64,000 bases of DNA, from NCBI RefSeq assembly GCF_900099555.1, contig NZ_FMWM01000002.1:186001-250000 (forward strand). The letters are read 5' to 3'. Made by a program: the position numbers and the translations under genes. The notes beneath the pieces were generated by a model that searched no databases, had not been told where the DNA came from, and saw nothing but the letters and a program-made list of their open reading frames with translations. The stretch comes from Peptoniphilus raoultii. GTDB lineage: Bacteria; Bacillota; Clostridia; Tissierellales; Peptoniphilaceae. This document shows positions 42,941 through 51,433 of the stretch, piece after piece. Numbering within the stretch: the first letter of the stretch is position 1; the number at the start of each line of letters is the position of its first letter.

Positions 42941-44194
42941 TTATATAAATAGGGTCTTTATCATTTCTATGCTTGCCATTGCACTTTGAGGATTTAACAT
43001 TTTGCTAATTGATCCTGCGGCAGTTTTTATGCCCATATAAGCTGTAATCAAAACTACTATCCAGCCTAAAATATATAAAACATTATTGTGCTTATATTCG
43101 CCAATAATTTTTTTGTTTTTAGCTGCTGCTAAAATTACTGCCAAGGTTATTGGAAGGATAAATCCATTTAGGGTTCCTACAACAACAAGAAGAGTTTGTG
43201 GCTGACCAATAAATATATAAACTATTGTTGAAGCAATTATAAAAATAATTGTAACAAGATTGGCATTTTTATCTATGGATTTAAATAAGGTCCTTAAAAA
43301 GGAAACAGAAGTATAAGCACATCCTACAACTGATGTTAGTGCAGCTGCCGTAAATACTATACCGAAAATTTTTTCTCCCACAACTCCTGATGCAGATTTA
43401 AAAGAAGAAGCTGCAATATTATTAGGATCAATTTGTGCTCCTGCCATTCCCATTACGCCTAAAATTGCAAGGAACAATAGAACTCTTACAATTAGGGCAA
43501 CAATAATTCCTAAAGTTGCTGATTGATTTACATCTTTTAAATTTTCTTCGCCTGTTATTCCAGCGTCAATTAATCTATGACCGCCTGAAAATACAATGTA
43601 TCCTCCAACTGTTCCACCAATTAAAGTTAAAGTTGCTGGAACTAAATTTAAAAATCCGCCTTCAGGTGCAACTGTTGATTTTAAGGCAAGACCAACAGGG
43701 GGTTTTGTTTTAACTGCAACAAAGGCAATTAAAATTATCATTGCTGCTCCCAAAATTTGAGTTAATTTGTCCATGACCTTTCCTGCGGATTTTGAAGAAA
43801 ATATAACAACTCCAAGGGCAGCACCAATAGCAGCTCCAATTCTTGTGTCTATCCCAAAAATTGTCTGCATTCCAAGTCCTGCTCCTCCAACATTACCAAT
43901 GTTAAAGGCAAATCCGCCAAGGGCAACTAAAAAGGCAATTAAATAGCCAAGGCCTGGCAGAACTTCATTTGCTATATCTTGTCCTCTTTTTTTAGAAACT
44001 GCAATAACTCTCCATACATTTAACTGAGCTATATAGGAAGCTATAATTGAAATTAAAATTACAGCTGCAAAGGCTGCTCCATGCTCGCTTGTAAAAGTTG
44101 CAGTTTGGGTCATAAATCCTGGTCCTATTGCAGAAGTCGCCATTAAAAAGGCTGCTCCTAAAAGGACGGACATTTTATTTTTATCTTTTGCCAT
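42941..44194 (-). CDS. NRAMP-family transporter of the 5-oxoprolinase operon (YcsG-like)
   Basis: 417 residues, about eleven transmembrane helices. The start ATSAIGPGFMTQTATFTSEHG is the NRAMP-fold helix 1 region, and GGHRLIDAGITG lies mid-protein. True Mn/Fe NRAMP proteins have a DPGN motif in helix 1; here the equivalent is GPGF, so a divalent metal is not the expected cargo. Its place between pxpA and pxpB, as for ycsG in Bacillus, suggests uptake of 5-oxoproline or a related amide. That assignment is inference. Confidence 0.84.
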   Translation of the reverse strand: MAKDKNKMSVLLGAAFLMATSAIGPGFMTQTATFTSEHGAAFAAVILISIIASYIAQLNVWRVIAVSKKRGQDIANEVLPGLGYLIAFLVALGGFAFNIGNVGGAGLGMQTIFGIDTRIGAAIGAALGVVIFSSKSAGKVMDKLTQILGAAMIILIAFVAVKTKPPVGLALKSTVAPEGGFLNLVPATLTLIGGTVGGYIVFSGGHRLIDAGITGEENLKDVNQSATLGIIVALIVRVLLFLAILGVMGMAGAQIDPNNIAASSFKSASGVVGEKIFGIVFTAAALTSVVGCAYTSVSFLRTLFKSIDKNANLVTIIFIIASTIVYIFIGQPQTLLVVVGTLNGFILPITLAVILAAAKNKKIIGEYKHNNVLYILGWIVVLITAYMGIKTAAGSISKMLNPQSAMASIEMIKTLFI

Positions 44195-44220
44195 ATAATA
44201 CTCCTTAATTTTCTAAATTT

Positions 44221-44994
44221 TTATTTTAAAAAGCTGTCAACAGAAGCTACTTTTATACCTTCGTCTTCTAAACCTTTTCTAATGCTTTTTACAAATTCAA
44301 TAGCCTGTGGATTATCACCATGAACGCAAATTGAATCTGCTACAATTTCAATTTCTTTTCCATTTGCACTTGTAACTTTATTTTCCTTAATCATTTTTAT
44401 TACTCTTGGAATTGCATCCTTAGGATGTTTTACAAAGGCTCCTGGCAGTTTTCTATTTACAAGGGTTCCATCTTCATTATAGCCCCTGTCTGCAAAAACT
44501 TCTTGTGCAACTCTTAAGCCTCTCTTCTTTCCTTCTTTCGCAATTAATGATCCGCTTAAAACCATTAAAATTAAATCTCTGTCATAGTCTTCAACTGCAT
44601 CAAGAATTGCATTAGCAAGTTTTTCATCGTTGCAGGCTGTGTTATAAAAAGCCCCATGAAGTTTCATATGTTGTAATCTTTGACCATGTGACTTTAAAAA
44701 AGCTGAAAGAGCTCCAACTTGATAAAGCATATAAGTTCTTGCTTCTTCTGGGCTTACGTCAATTTTACGTCTGCCAAAACCTATAAGGTCTGGATAGCCT
44801 GGGTGAGCTCCAACTCTTACGCCCATTTCTCCTGCCATTTTTACTGTCTTATCCATAATTAATGGGTCACCAGCATGAAAACCGCAAGCACAGTTTATAC
44901 TTGTAACATATTTAATTACTTCTTCATCCATACCCATTTTATATGAGCCAAAAGATTCACCAATGTCACTATTTAAGTCTACATAATATTCCAT
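44221..44994 (-). CDS. pxpA: 5-oxoprolinase subunit A
   Basis: 257 residues of the LamB/YcsF family, with VDLNSDIGESFGSYKMGMDE at the start, SINCACGFHAGDP near residue 35 and VRVGAHPGYPDLIGFGRR after it, all diagnostic. PxpA is the third component of ATP-dependent 5-oxoprolinase. AAGGAGG precedes the ATG. It follows the nitroreductase gene by 27 bp and leads the pxpA-ycsG-pxpB-pxpC unit. The operon lets the cell clear 5-oxoproline, a spontaneous glutamine/glutamate damage product, or use it as a glutamate source. Confidence 0.95.
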   Translation of the reverse strand: MEYYVDLNSDIGESFGSYKMGMDEEVIKYVTSINCACGFHAGDPLIMDKTVKMAGEMGVRVGAHPGYPDLIGFGRRKIDVSPEEARTYMLYQVGALSAFLKSHGQRLQHMKLHGAFYNTACNDEKLANAILDAVEDYDRDLILMVLSGSLIAKEGKKRGLRVAQEVFADRGYNEDGTLVNRKLPGAFVKHPKDAIPRVIKMIKENKVTSANGKEIEIVADSICVHGDNPQAIEFVKSIRKGLEDEGIKVASVDSFLK

Positions 44995-45021
44995 AATTTT
45001 CCTCCTTAAAATAATTTATTT

Positions 45022-45606
45022 TTAGCCTTTTTGGCCACCATACATTTTAAATAAGTCATCCATAGGGGTTTTTTCTTTTTCCTCTTCTGTTGATAAAATT
45101 TTTCCAAAGGGCATTTGTGCAACTAATTTTAAATTTTTAGCTACCTTATATTTTTCTCTTACATAGTCTTCTACGAAAGCACTGTAGTGCTGAATATTTG
45201 CACCAAGACCCATGCCCATAAGTCCATTCCAAATATTTGTATAGATCACTGCACTGCTTTCATAGGCCCAAAGTCTAATATTTTCTTTAAGACTTGGAAA
45301 TTTTTCTTGAAGTATGTTTACTATATCCATGTCAATAAAAAATAAAACTGTGCCCTTTGCTCCGTGAAAACCTTTGTATCTTTCAGGCCTTAGTTTAGCA
45401 TTTTCATTTTCTTTTATCTTTTCCCAAAATTTTTTACTCTCCTCATCTAAAAGCAAAATAATTTTTGTGGACTGAGAATTCATTGATGATGGAGAAAAAT
45501 TTAAAATATCTTCAAAAAAATATTTTAATTCTTCATTTGAAAAATCAATTTTATCTCCCAAATCATAAATAGAACGTCTTTTTCTAATAATTTCTGTATA
45601 CTCCAT
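45022..45606 (-). CDS. Nitroreductase family protein
   Basis: 194 residues of the flavin-binding nitroreductase fold, shorter variant. The start YTEIIRKRRSIYDLGDK with RRSI is the FMN-phosphate-binding segment, and NFSPSSMNSQSTKIILL and IWNGLMGMGLGANIQHYS match the family core. Such enzymes reduce nitro or quinone groups with NAD(P)H. GGGAGGGG precedes the ATG. It is just upstream of pxpA on the same strand, so it may be the first gene of that transcript, but no functional link is evident. Confidence 0.85.
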   Translation of the reverse strand: MEYTEIIRKRRSIYDLGDKIDFSNEELKYFFEDILNFSPSSMNSQSTKIILLLDEESKKFWEKIKENENAKLRPERYKGFHGAKGTVLFFIDMDIVNILQEKFPSLKENIRLWAYESSAVIYTNIWNGLMGMGLGANIQHYSAFVEDYVREKYKVAKNLKLVAQMPFGKILSTEEEKEKTPMDDLFKMYGGQKG

Positions 45607-45725
45607 TTTACCCCTCCCTTTAAAAACTATATACCCAAATAAATGCTAATAATAAATTATCATATTAATCCTATAGTAAATAAATGGTTCCTCTCTTTTG
45701 TAGCCTTTAAATTGTCCTTAATTTC

Positions 45726-45754
45726 TTGACATCTAGCCTTTTTCTACTTATAAT
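45726..45754 (+). promoter_or_regulatory. Consensus promoter of murJ
   Basis: TTGACA (45726-45731), 17-bp spacer, TATAAT (45749-45754): a perfect vegetative promoter about 20 bp before the ATG region. Confidence 0.85.
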
Positions 45755-45775
45755 TTATTAGAAATGGAGGTTTAC

Positions 45776-47368
45776 ATGGAAAAAAATTCATCAGCCGGCT
45801 CAAGAATTGCTAAATCAACTCTTGCCCTTGTAATTTTTTCACTAATTGGCAAAGTTTTTGGATTTGCAAGAGAATCCTTAACGGCCAGCGTTTTTGGAAC
45901 TTCAATTGAAATGAGTGCATATTCTTTAGCCCAAGCGGCAACTGCCATGATTGCAGGATTTGTTACTCAGGCCATAGCCACAACTTTTATTCCCTCTCTA
46001 CAGAAGGCGGAAAATGATCTTGGAGAAGGTCGTAAAAATTATTTCACCAATAATTTACTCTCCATAACTACAGTTATTTCTATAATTTTAATTATTTTAG
46101 GTTATTATTTCCCAAGGGAGATTGCATTTTTAACGGCATCTAGGGCAAAAAAGGAAACTTTTGATATAGTTGTTAGACTAATTCAGCTTGGCATGCCCGT
46201 CGTTTTATTTTCTGCTTGGGTTGGAATTTTTACTGGATATTTGCAATATGGTGGAAAATTTGCAGCAACTGGTGCAATTTCCATTCCTCTAAACTTAGTT
46301 TATATAGTTTATCTAATAATTTTTGCCCATCACATAGGGATTGTTGGCCTAACAGTTGCCTCTGTTGTTGGAGCCTTGGCTCAGTTTTTATTTTTACTTC
46401 CAGACTCCTTTAAACTTGGTTACAGACCAAAATTTATTTTTGACTTAAGGGATAAATATGTAATAGAAGCTGTGGAGCTTTCCCTCCCTGTATTAGTTTC
46501 TGTTTCAGTTAATGATATAAATACAGCTGTAAATAGGTCACTTGCATCAGGAATGGGCGATAGTGCTCCTTCTATTTTGTATTTTTCCAATAAGATGAAT
46601 ACTTTAATTATTGGGATTTTTATAACTGCCATAACAGCCATTGTCTTCCCAATTTTAACTCGATATTTTTCTGGAGGAAATATTAAAGAGGGCAAAAGGG
46701 TTATGAATGCATCAATTAAATCCGTTTTATTTTTAACTGTGCCTGCTACAATTGGCATGGTCATTTTGGCAAGGCCCTTAATAGAAATAGCCTTTGTAAG
46801 AGGAGCTTTTACCACAGAAGACGGGATAAATGCAACTTCAACTTTAAGATTTTATTCCCTATCCCTGATTTCAATTTCCCTTACCAATGTCTTAAATAGG
46901 ATTTACTATTCCTTAAATGATACAAAAACCCCCTTTATTATTGGAGCCTTAAATGTATTTATAAATGTTGTCTTAAATATTTTAGTGGCCCATAGGTTTG
47001 GAACAGATGGCCTTGCGGCTTCCGTATCTCTTGCAACAACCTGTGCAGTTTTAATAGGCTTTTATCTTTTAAGAAAAAAAATTGGAAACCTTGGAACTTT
47101 TTCCTATATAAAAGCTCTTATAAAAACTTTAATGGCCTCTTTTGCTATGGGGCTTGTGGCTCTTTTATATTTCCCTTTTGAAAATATTTTAAAACTTATT
47201 TTATCAGGAGGTCTTTTAACCCTTTCAAGGCTTCTAGTACTTCTGCTTGTTGTTACGGTTGCTATGGTCATTTATTTAATCTGCCTATACTTTTTGGGAG
47301 TTAGGGAAATTAAAGACCTAGTCGCCATTGGAAAGGAAAAAATTGAAAAACGCCGTATAAGAAATTAA
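45776..47368 (+). CDS. murJ: Lipid II flippase MurJ/MviN-type
   Basis: About 530 residues with fourteen hydrophobic helices, the MOP-superfamily flippase fold that moves the peptidoglycan precursor lipid II across the membrane. The opening AKSTLALVIFSLIGKVFGFARESLTASVFG is characteristic, and LARPLIEIAFVRGAFTTED and LNRIYYSLNDTKTPF match central MurJ segments. The ATG at 45776 follows GGAGG; an ATG four codons earlier overlaps that site. It stands alone behind a consensus promoter and ahead of a strong terminator. Related wall-polymer flippases have the same fold, so the exact lipid is inferred. Confidence 0.88.
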   Translation: MEKNSSAGSRIAKSTLALVIFSLIGKVFGFARESLTASVFGTSIEMSAYSLAQAATAMIAGFVTQAIATTFIPSLQKAENDLGEGRKNYFTNNLLSITTVISIILIILGYYFPREIAFLTASRAKKETFDIVVRLIQLGMPVVLFSAWVGIFTGYLQYGGKFAATGAISIPLNLVYIVYLIIFAHHIGIVGLTVASVVGALAQFLFLLPDSFKLGYRPKFIFDLRDKYVIEAVELSLPVLVSVSVNDINTAVNRSLASGMGDSAPSILYFSNKMNTLIIGIFITAITAIVFPILTRYFSGGNIKEGKRVMNASIKSVLFLTVPATIGMVILARPLIEIAFVRGAFTTEDGINATSTLRFYSLSLISISLTNVLNRIYYSLNDTKTPFIIGALNVFINVVLNILVAHRFGTDGLAASVSLATTCAVLIGFYLLRKKIGNLGTFSYIKALIKTLMASFAMGLVALLYFPFENILKLILSGGLLTLSRLLVLLLVVTVAMVIYLICLYFLGVREIKDLVAIGKEKIEKRRIRN

Positions 47369-47380
47369 AATAAAATTTTT

Positions 47381-47409
47381 AAGCTGATCCTCTGGTCAGC
47401 TTTTTTTAT
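47381..47409 (+). terminator. Terminator of murJ
   Basis: AAGCTGA (47381-47387) pairs with TCAGCTT (47396-47402), followed by a T-run. Confidence 0.85.
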
Positions 47410-47530
47410 GTGCTGTACTCTTTAAAGTTTTAATTATTTGTTTTTTAATGGTTTTTCAAATTTCCATAAAAAATCAAAAAAACAATTTTGTTTCAGAATA
47501 CGGAATATATTTCTTTATTTGAAATTTTTC

Positions 47531-47559
47531 TTGACAAATTTTCTTAGCCCTCTTATAAT
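47531..47559 (+). promoter_or_regulatory. Perfect consensus promoter preceding a very short transcription unit
   Basis: TTGACA (47531-47536), 17-bp spacer, TATAAT (47554-47559). No gene follows before the terminator at 47594-47621. Confidence 0.8.
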
Positions 47560-47565
47560 AAAAAT

Positions 47566-47622
47566 TGACCTTACAAAAAAATAATCACCCCTAAAAAAAT
47601 CCCCCGGCAGGGATTTTTTTTA
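47566..47622 (+). ncRNA. Possible 55-nt small RNA or attenuated leader
   Basis: The consensus promoter at 47531 would start transcription near 47566. An intrinsic terminator (ATCCC-ccggca-GGGAT plus eight T, with extra A-T pairs) ends it at about 47621. The interval has no ribosome site and no reading frame. It could be a small RNA, or the leader of the charged membrane-protein gene that starts 57 bp later. I recognise no riboswitch class in so short a stretch. Confidence 0.4.
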
Positions 47623-47678
47623 TATTATTTTATGTTTTTATTCTATTAGAGGGGTATAATATTAATTGGAGGTGTTTT

Positions 47679-48671
47679 ATGCTTTTAATTATAATTTGTG
47701 TTATTGTTTGTGTTTTTGCTTATTTTATAATTAAGAAAAATACAGAGGACAAGAGAATAGATGCATATGAATCTTTAGAAGAGTCCCAAGAAAAAATGAA
47801 TTTTAAGGATAAGAGGGATATTGACTGGAAAGAAGCTGAAGATTTAAAGACAAATAATTTAGATAAGACAGTTCTTGCCCATGAAAATTCTAAAATTGAA
47901 GAAGAAAAAATTGAAGATAAGAATATCAATAGTGATTCTGATGGGGAAATTTTAAAATCAAGTGAAGATGAATCTCTAAAGGAAAAATTTGTAACAAATA
48001 CTCCTGAAGAAGGCGAGAAAAAGGCAAAAGAGTCCTCCCCAAAGGATAAAAAAAATAAGGAAAATAATGATGAGCAAATAAATGACCAAGAAGGTCAAAA
48101 GGTCGAGGAAAAACTTGATTATAGTGAAATTAAAGAAGAAAAGAAGGAAGGACAAAAATTGGAAGATAAAAAAATAGAAGCAAGAGAAGAAATTAGTCAA
48201 GCTAGTAAAAGTATTAACTCTTTAGACGATTACTTAAATTCCCTAGAAGATCCACAAAGACTAAAAGAACTTTCTCCAAAACTAATTTATAGGTCAAAAT
48301 TTAATAAGGATGATGATTTCCATAGGACCATTCTTAATGGCTTAGGATCTGAAGAAAAAGAAAAACTTGAAGCTAAAGACGGTGAATACAACCTATATGA
48401 TATAATAGATTTTATGAAAAATACAGAAGTTAAACCAACTGTAATAAATAAGAAAAAACTTCTAAATCTTCAGTACATCACAAAAGATAGAAAAGAATTA
48501 GAAAAATTCCTTGATAAAAATAAACTTTCAGAATTTAAGGATAAAATTGACGATAATTCTAATTTAACAGCAACAATTAATATTGATAAAGAAGAGAGGA
48601 AAATTTCTGAAGTAACAGAACTTATAAACCTTTCTGCTGCCAACTACATTTCACTTACAAAAACATATTAA
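47679..48671 (+). CDS. Membrane-anchored, highly charged protein of unknown function
   Basis: 330 residues: a hydrophobic N-terminal helix (LLIIICVIVCVFAYFII), then about 170 residues very rich in Lys, Glu, Asp and Ser with little hydrophobic content. A more globular C-terminal part follows (from about 195: SINSLDDYLNSLEDPQRLKE, then YNLYDIIDFMKNTE). I do not recognise a family. The layout resembles ezrA- or divisome-type anchors and surface spacers only superficially. GGAGGTG precedes the ATG. It sits alone between terminators, and upstream lies the short RNA-like unit that may be its leader. Confidence 0.7.
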   Translation: MLLIIICVIVCVFAYFIIKKNTEDKRIDAYESLEESQEKMNFKDKRDIDWKEAEDLKTNNLDKTVLAHENSKIEEEKIEDKNINSDSDGEILKSSEDESLKEKFVTNTPEEGEKKAKESSPKDKKNKENNDEQINDQEGQKVEEKLDYSEIKEEKKEGQKLEDKKIEAREEISQASKSINSLDDYLNSLEDPQRLKELSPKLIYRSKFNKDDDFHRTILNGLGSEEKEKLEAKDGEYNLYDIIDFMKNTEVKPTVINKKKLLNLQYITKDRKELEKFLDKNKLSEFKDKIDDNSNLTATINIDKEERKISEVTELINLSAANYISLTKTY

Positions 48672-48680
48672 AAACATATA

Positions 48681-48716
48681 AAAATTAAGCAGCCTCATAA
48701 AGGGGCTGCTTTTCAA
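48681..48716. terminator. Bidirectional terminator between the charged membrane protein and pyk
   Basis: AAGCAGCC (48688-48695) pairs with GGCTGCTT (48705-48712); flanking A and T runs suit both convergent genes. Confidence 0.8.
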
Positions 48717-48717
48717 C

Positions 48718-50457
48718 TTATCTTGTAATCGTTCCTTCTTTTGGATTTAAAGTTATTAAATCTCCTGTTTTTATTTTTTCCCTAATATTTTCTGTGCCCA
48801 CAATTGTTGGAATTCCAAGACTAACTCCAACAACTGCACCATGAGATGTATAGCCAGAAATTTCTGTAACTATTCCGCCTGCTCTTTCTAAAAATTTTAT
48901 CATTTCCTTGTCAGTTCCCTTGGCCACAATTATATCTCCGTCCTTAAATTTATTTATTAGGTCATTATAATTTTTTACAACAAGGGCTCTGCCTGTAAAA
49001 TTAACGTCACCAAAACCTGTTCCCTTGGCAATAACATGGGCAATATTTTCTATTTTAATTAAATTTGTTGAACCTGCAAGCCCTGCTGGCACTCCTGCCG
49101 TTATTATTACCTTGTCGCCAGCCTTACAATAATTTTCTTCCATGGCCCTTTCAAAGGAAGTTTTTATAATTAAATCGGTGTCCTCAAAATTTTTAACCTT
49201 AATGGATTTTACTCCCCATTCTAAATTCAGCTGCCTTCTAACTTTTTCATTTGGCGTTGCTGCAAGAATTTGATTTTCTGGTCTGAATTTTGAAATTGCA
49301 CGAGATGTTTGTCCTGATGTTGTGGCTGTAATTATTAAATTTACACCTAAATCCCTTGCCATGGTGCAGGTAGATTTTCCTATGGCATTTGTTGTTGTAT
49401 TGGAAATTTCTTCTATTTTTTTATTTAAAATCGCTGAAAAATCCATAGAATTTTCTGTAACTTCAATAATTCTTTTCATTGTCCTTACAGATTCCAAGGG
49501 ATATTTTCCAGCTGCACTTTCTCCTGAAAGCATAACAGCAGATGTTCCGTCTAAAACTGCATTTGCCACGTCATTTGCCTCAGCTCTTGTGGGCCTTGGA
49601 TTTCTAATCATTGAATCCAGCATTTGAGTTGCAGTTATTACTGCCTTACCCTTTAAATTGCACTTTTCTATTATTTGTTTTTGGGCAATTGGCACAACTT
49701 CCGTTTCAATTTCCACTCCCAAATCTCCACGAGCAACCATTATTCCGTCACTGGCTTCAATAATATCGTCAATATTATCCATGGCCTTTTTAGATTCTAT
49801 TTTTGAAATTATAAGAGTTGAAAAATCTCCTGCATCTTCCAAAACCTTTCTAATGTCATTTATATCTTCCTTGGATCTTACAAAGGAGGCCGCAATAAAA
49901 TCGACTCCCATTTCTACGCCAAATTTTAAATCTTCAATGTCCTTTTCAGTTAAGGAAGGTAGTTCCAAATGAGTGTCAGGAACATTTACCCCCTTGTGGC
50001 CAGAAATTTCTCCTCCATTTTCAACAACTGTATAAATATCTTCACCCTTAATATCCCTAACTTTTAGGGAAATTAGTCCGTCATCAATTAAAATTCTTGC
50101 TCCTACCTTCATGTCTTTTGGAAGATTTTTGTAGGAAACTTGGGAAATTGTTTCATCTCCTAAAACTTCTCTTGCCGTTAAAATAAATTCCTCTTCAGCC
50201 TTTAAAACTGGCCTCATAGAATCCTTAAAAGTGCCAAGTCTAATTTCCGGGCCTTTTGTATCAAGCATAATAGCAATGGGGATATTTAATTCATCCCTAA
50301 TTTTTTTTATATTTTCAATTCTCTTTTTATGTTCTTCATGAGAGCCATGAGAAAAGTTTAGCCTTGCAACGTCAACTCCTATTATAAACATCTCTCTTAA
50401 AACTTTATAGTCATCACAGCTTGGACCGATTGTTGCAACAATTTTTGTTCTTCGCAT
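48718..50457 (-). CDS. pyk: Pyruvate kinase with C-terminal phosphohistidine-type domain
   Basis: 579 residues. The TIM-barrel catalytic part starts RRTKIVATIGPSCDD and has MLDTKGPEIRLG and VARGDLGVEIE. The family signature with the catalytic Lys is in TLIISKIESKKAMDNI. The last hundred residues form the PEP-utilising, phosphohistidine-like extra domain found in many Firmicute pyruvate kinases (GIVTEISGYTSHGAVVGVSLGIP). That domain keeps TSHGA, where a His usually sits in PEP synthases. It makes pyruvate and ATP from PEP. It is 8 bp after pfkA, so the two glycolytic genes are co-transcribed. Confidence 0.96.
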   Translation of the reverse strand: MRRTKIVATIGPSCDDYKVLREMFIIGVDVARLNFSHGSHEEHKKRIENIKKIRDELNIPIAIMLDTKGPEIRLGTFKDSMRPVLKAEEEFILTAREVLGDETISQVSYKNLPKDMKVGARILIDDGLISLKVRDIKGEDIYTVVENGGEISGHKGVNVPDTHLELPSLTEKDIEDLKFGVEMGVDFIAASFVRSKEDINDIRKVLEDAGDFSTLIISKIESKKAMDNIDDIIEASDGIMVARGDLGVEIETEVVPIAQKQIIEKCNLKGKAVITATQMLDSMIRNPRPTRAEANDVANAVLDGTSAVMLSGESAAGKYPLESVRTMKRIIEVTENSMDFSAILNKKIEEISNTTTNAIGKSTCTMARDLGVNLIITATTSGQTSRAISKFRPENQILAATPNEKVRRQLNLEWGVKSIKVKNFEDTDLIIKTSFERAMEENYCKAGDKVIITAGVPAGLAGSTNLIKIENIAHVIAKGTGFGDVNFTGRALVVKNYNDLINKFKDGDIIVAKGTDKEMIKFLERAGGIVTEISGYTSHGAVVGVSLGIPTIVGTENIREKIKTGDLITLNPKEGTITR

Positions 50458-50465
50458 AATCCCTC

Positions 50466-51422
50466 CTAAATAGAAATCACCTTTAAAATATCAAGAAGCT
50501 CCTTATTAAATTTCTTCTTAACTTTAAGAGCCTCTTCAATTTCCATACTTATTATTTGGTCCCTTGAAATTCCAATGGCAAGGCCAAAATTTTTCTTTTT
50601 AATTTCTTCCATGGCCTTAAAGACCATTTGACTTGCCAAAACCCTATCAAAAACTGATGGACTTCCTCCTCTTTGAATATAGCCGGGAATTGTAACTTTT
50701 GTATCAATTCCTGTATGCTTTTCAAATTCTCTTGCAAATTCATAGGGATCACCCATAGCCTCTGCCATTAAAATTATATGATGTTTTTTGCCACGATTTT
50801 TACACATAATTGCCTTTTTATAAATCTCTTCATAGGGAGTTTTATATTCTGGAATAATAATATTTTCAGCTCCAGCAGCAAGACCTGCATAGAGGGCAAT
50901 ATCTCCACAACCCCTTCCCATAACTTCCACAACATTTGCCCTTGAATGAGATTCTGTGGTGTCACGAATTTTTGAAACTATTTCTGTAACAGTTTCAAGG
51001 CATGACATAAAACCAATTGTGTAGTCAGTGTATCCTAAGTCATTATCAATGGAAATAGGGATTGCTAAAACATTAATCCCACTTTTTTTAAGCTTCAAGG
51101 CTCCTCTTAAAGATCCATCTCCGCCACAGACAACAAGTGCATCAATTTCAAAAATATCTAAAATATTTAAGGCTTTTCCAAAACCTTCTTTGGTCATAAA
51201 TTCTTCAGATCTTGAAGTCCCTAAAAAAGTTCCTCCTCTTTGAATTACATCTCCAACTGAAGACTCATTTAATTTATTTAGCCTTCCATTTATTAGGCCC
51301 TCAAAGCCCGATTCAATTCCATAAACTTCAAAACCATTATATATTCCGCTTCTAACAAAGGCTCTAATGGCAGGATTCATTCCTGGTGCATCGCCGCCGC
51401 TAGTTAATATTCCAATTTTCAT
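50466..51422 (-). CDS. pfkA: 6-phosphofructokinase, ATP-type
   Basis: 318 residues, the usual bacterial length. The nucleotide and catalytic loops are visible: LTSGGDAPGMNPAIRA, VVCGGDGSLRGA (GGDGS indicates ATP rather than pyrophosphate as donor), and IPISIDNDLGYTDYTIGF in the position of the PFK signature. It phosphorylates fructose 6-phosphate, the committed step of glycolysis. It is coupled with pyk downstream and lies 11 bp after dnaE, an order also seen in many Firmicutes. Confidence 0.96.
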   Translation of the reverse strand: MKIGILTSGGDAPGMNPAIRAFVRSGIYNGFEVYGIESGFEGLINGRLNKLNESSVGDVIQRGGTFLGTSRSEEFMTKEGFGKALNILDIFEIDALVVCGGDGSLRGALKLKKSGINVLAIPISIDNDLGYTDYTIGFMSCLETVTEIVSKIRDTTESHSRANVVEVMGRGCGDIALYAGLAAGAENIIIPEYKTPYEEIYKKAIMCKNRGKKHHIILMAEAMGDPYEFAREFEKHTGIDTKVTIPGYIQRGGSPSVFDRVLASQMVFKAMEEIKKKNFGLAIGISRDQIISMEIEEALKVKKKFNKELLDILKVISI

Positions 51423-51433
51423 AATTACCTACT

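Noticed and set aside
47655-47660. TATAAT as the promoter of the charged membrane-protein gene
   Set aside because: Transcription would start about at the ribosome site, and no good -35 box lies 17 bp upstream.
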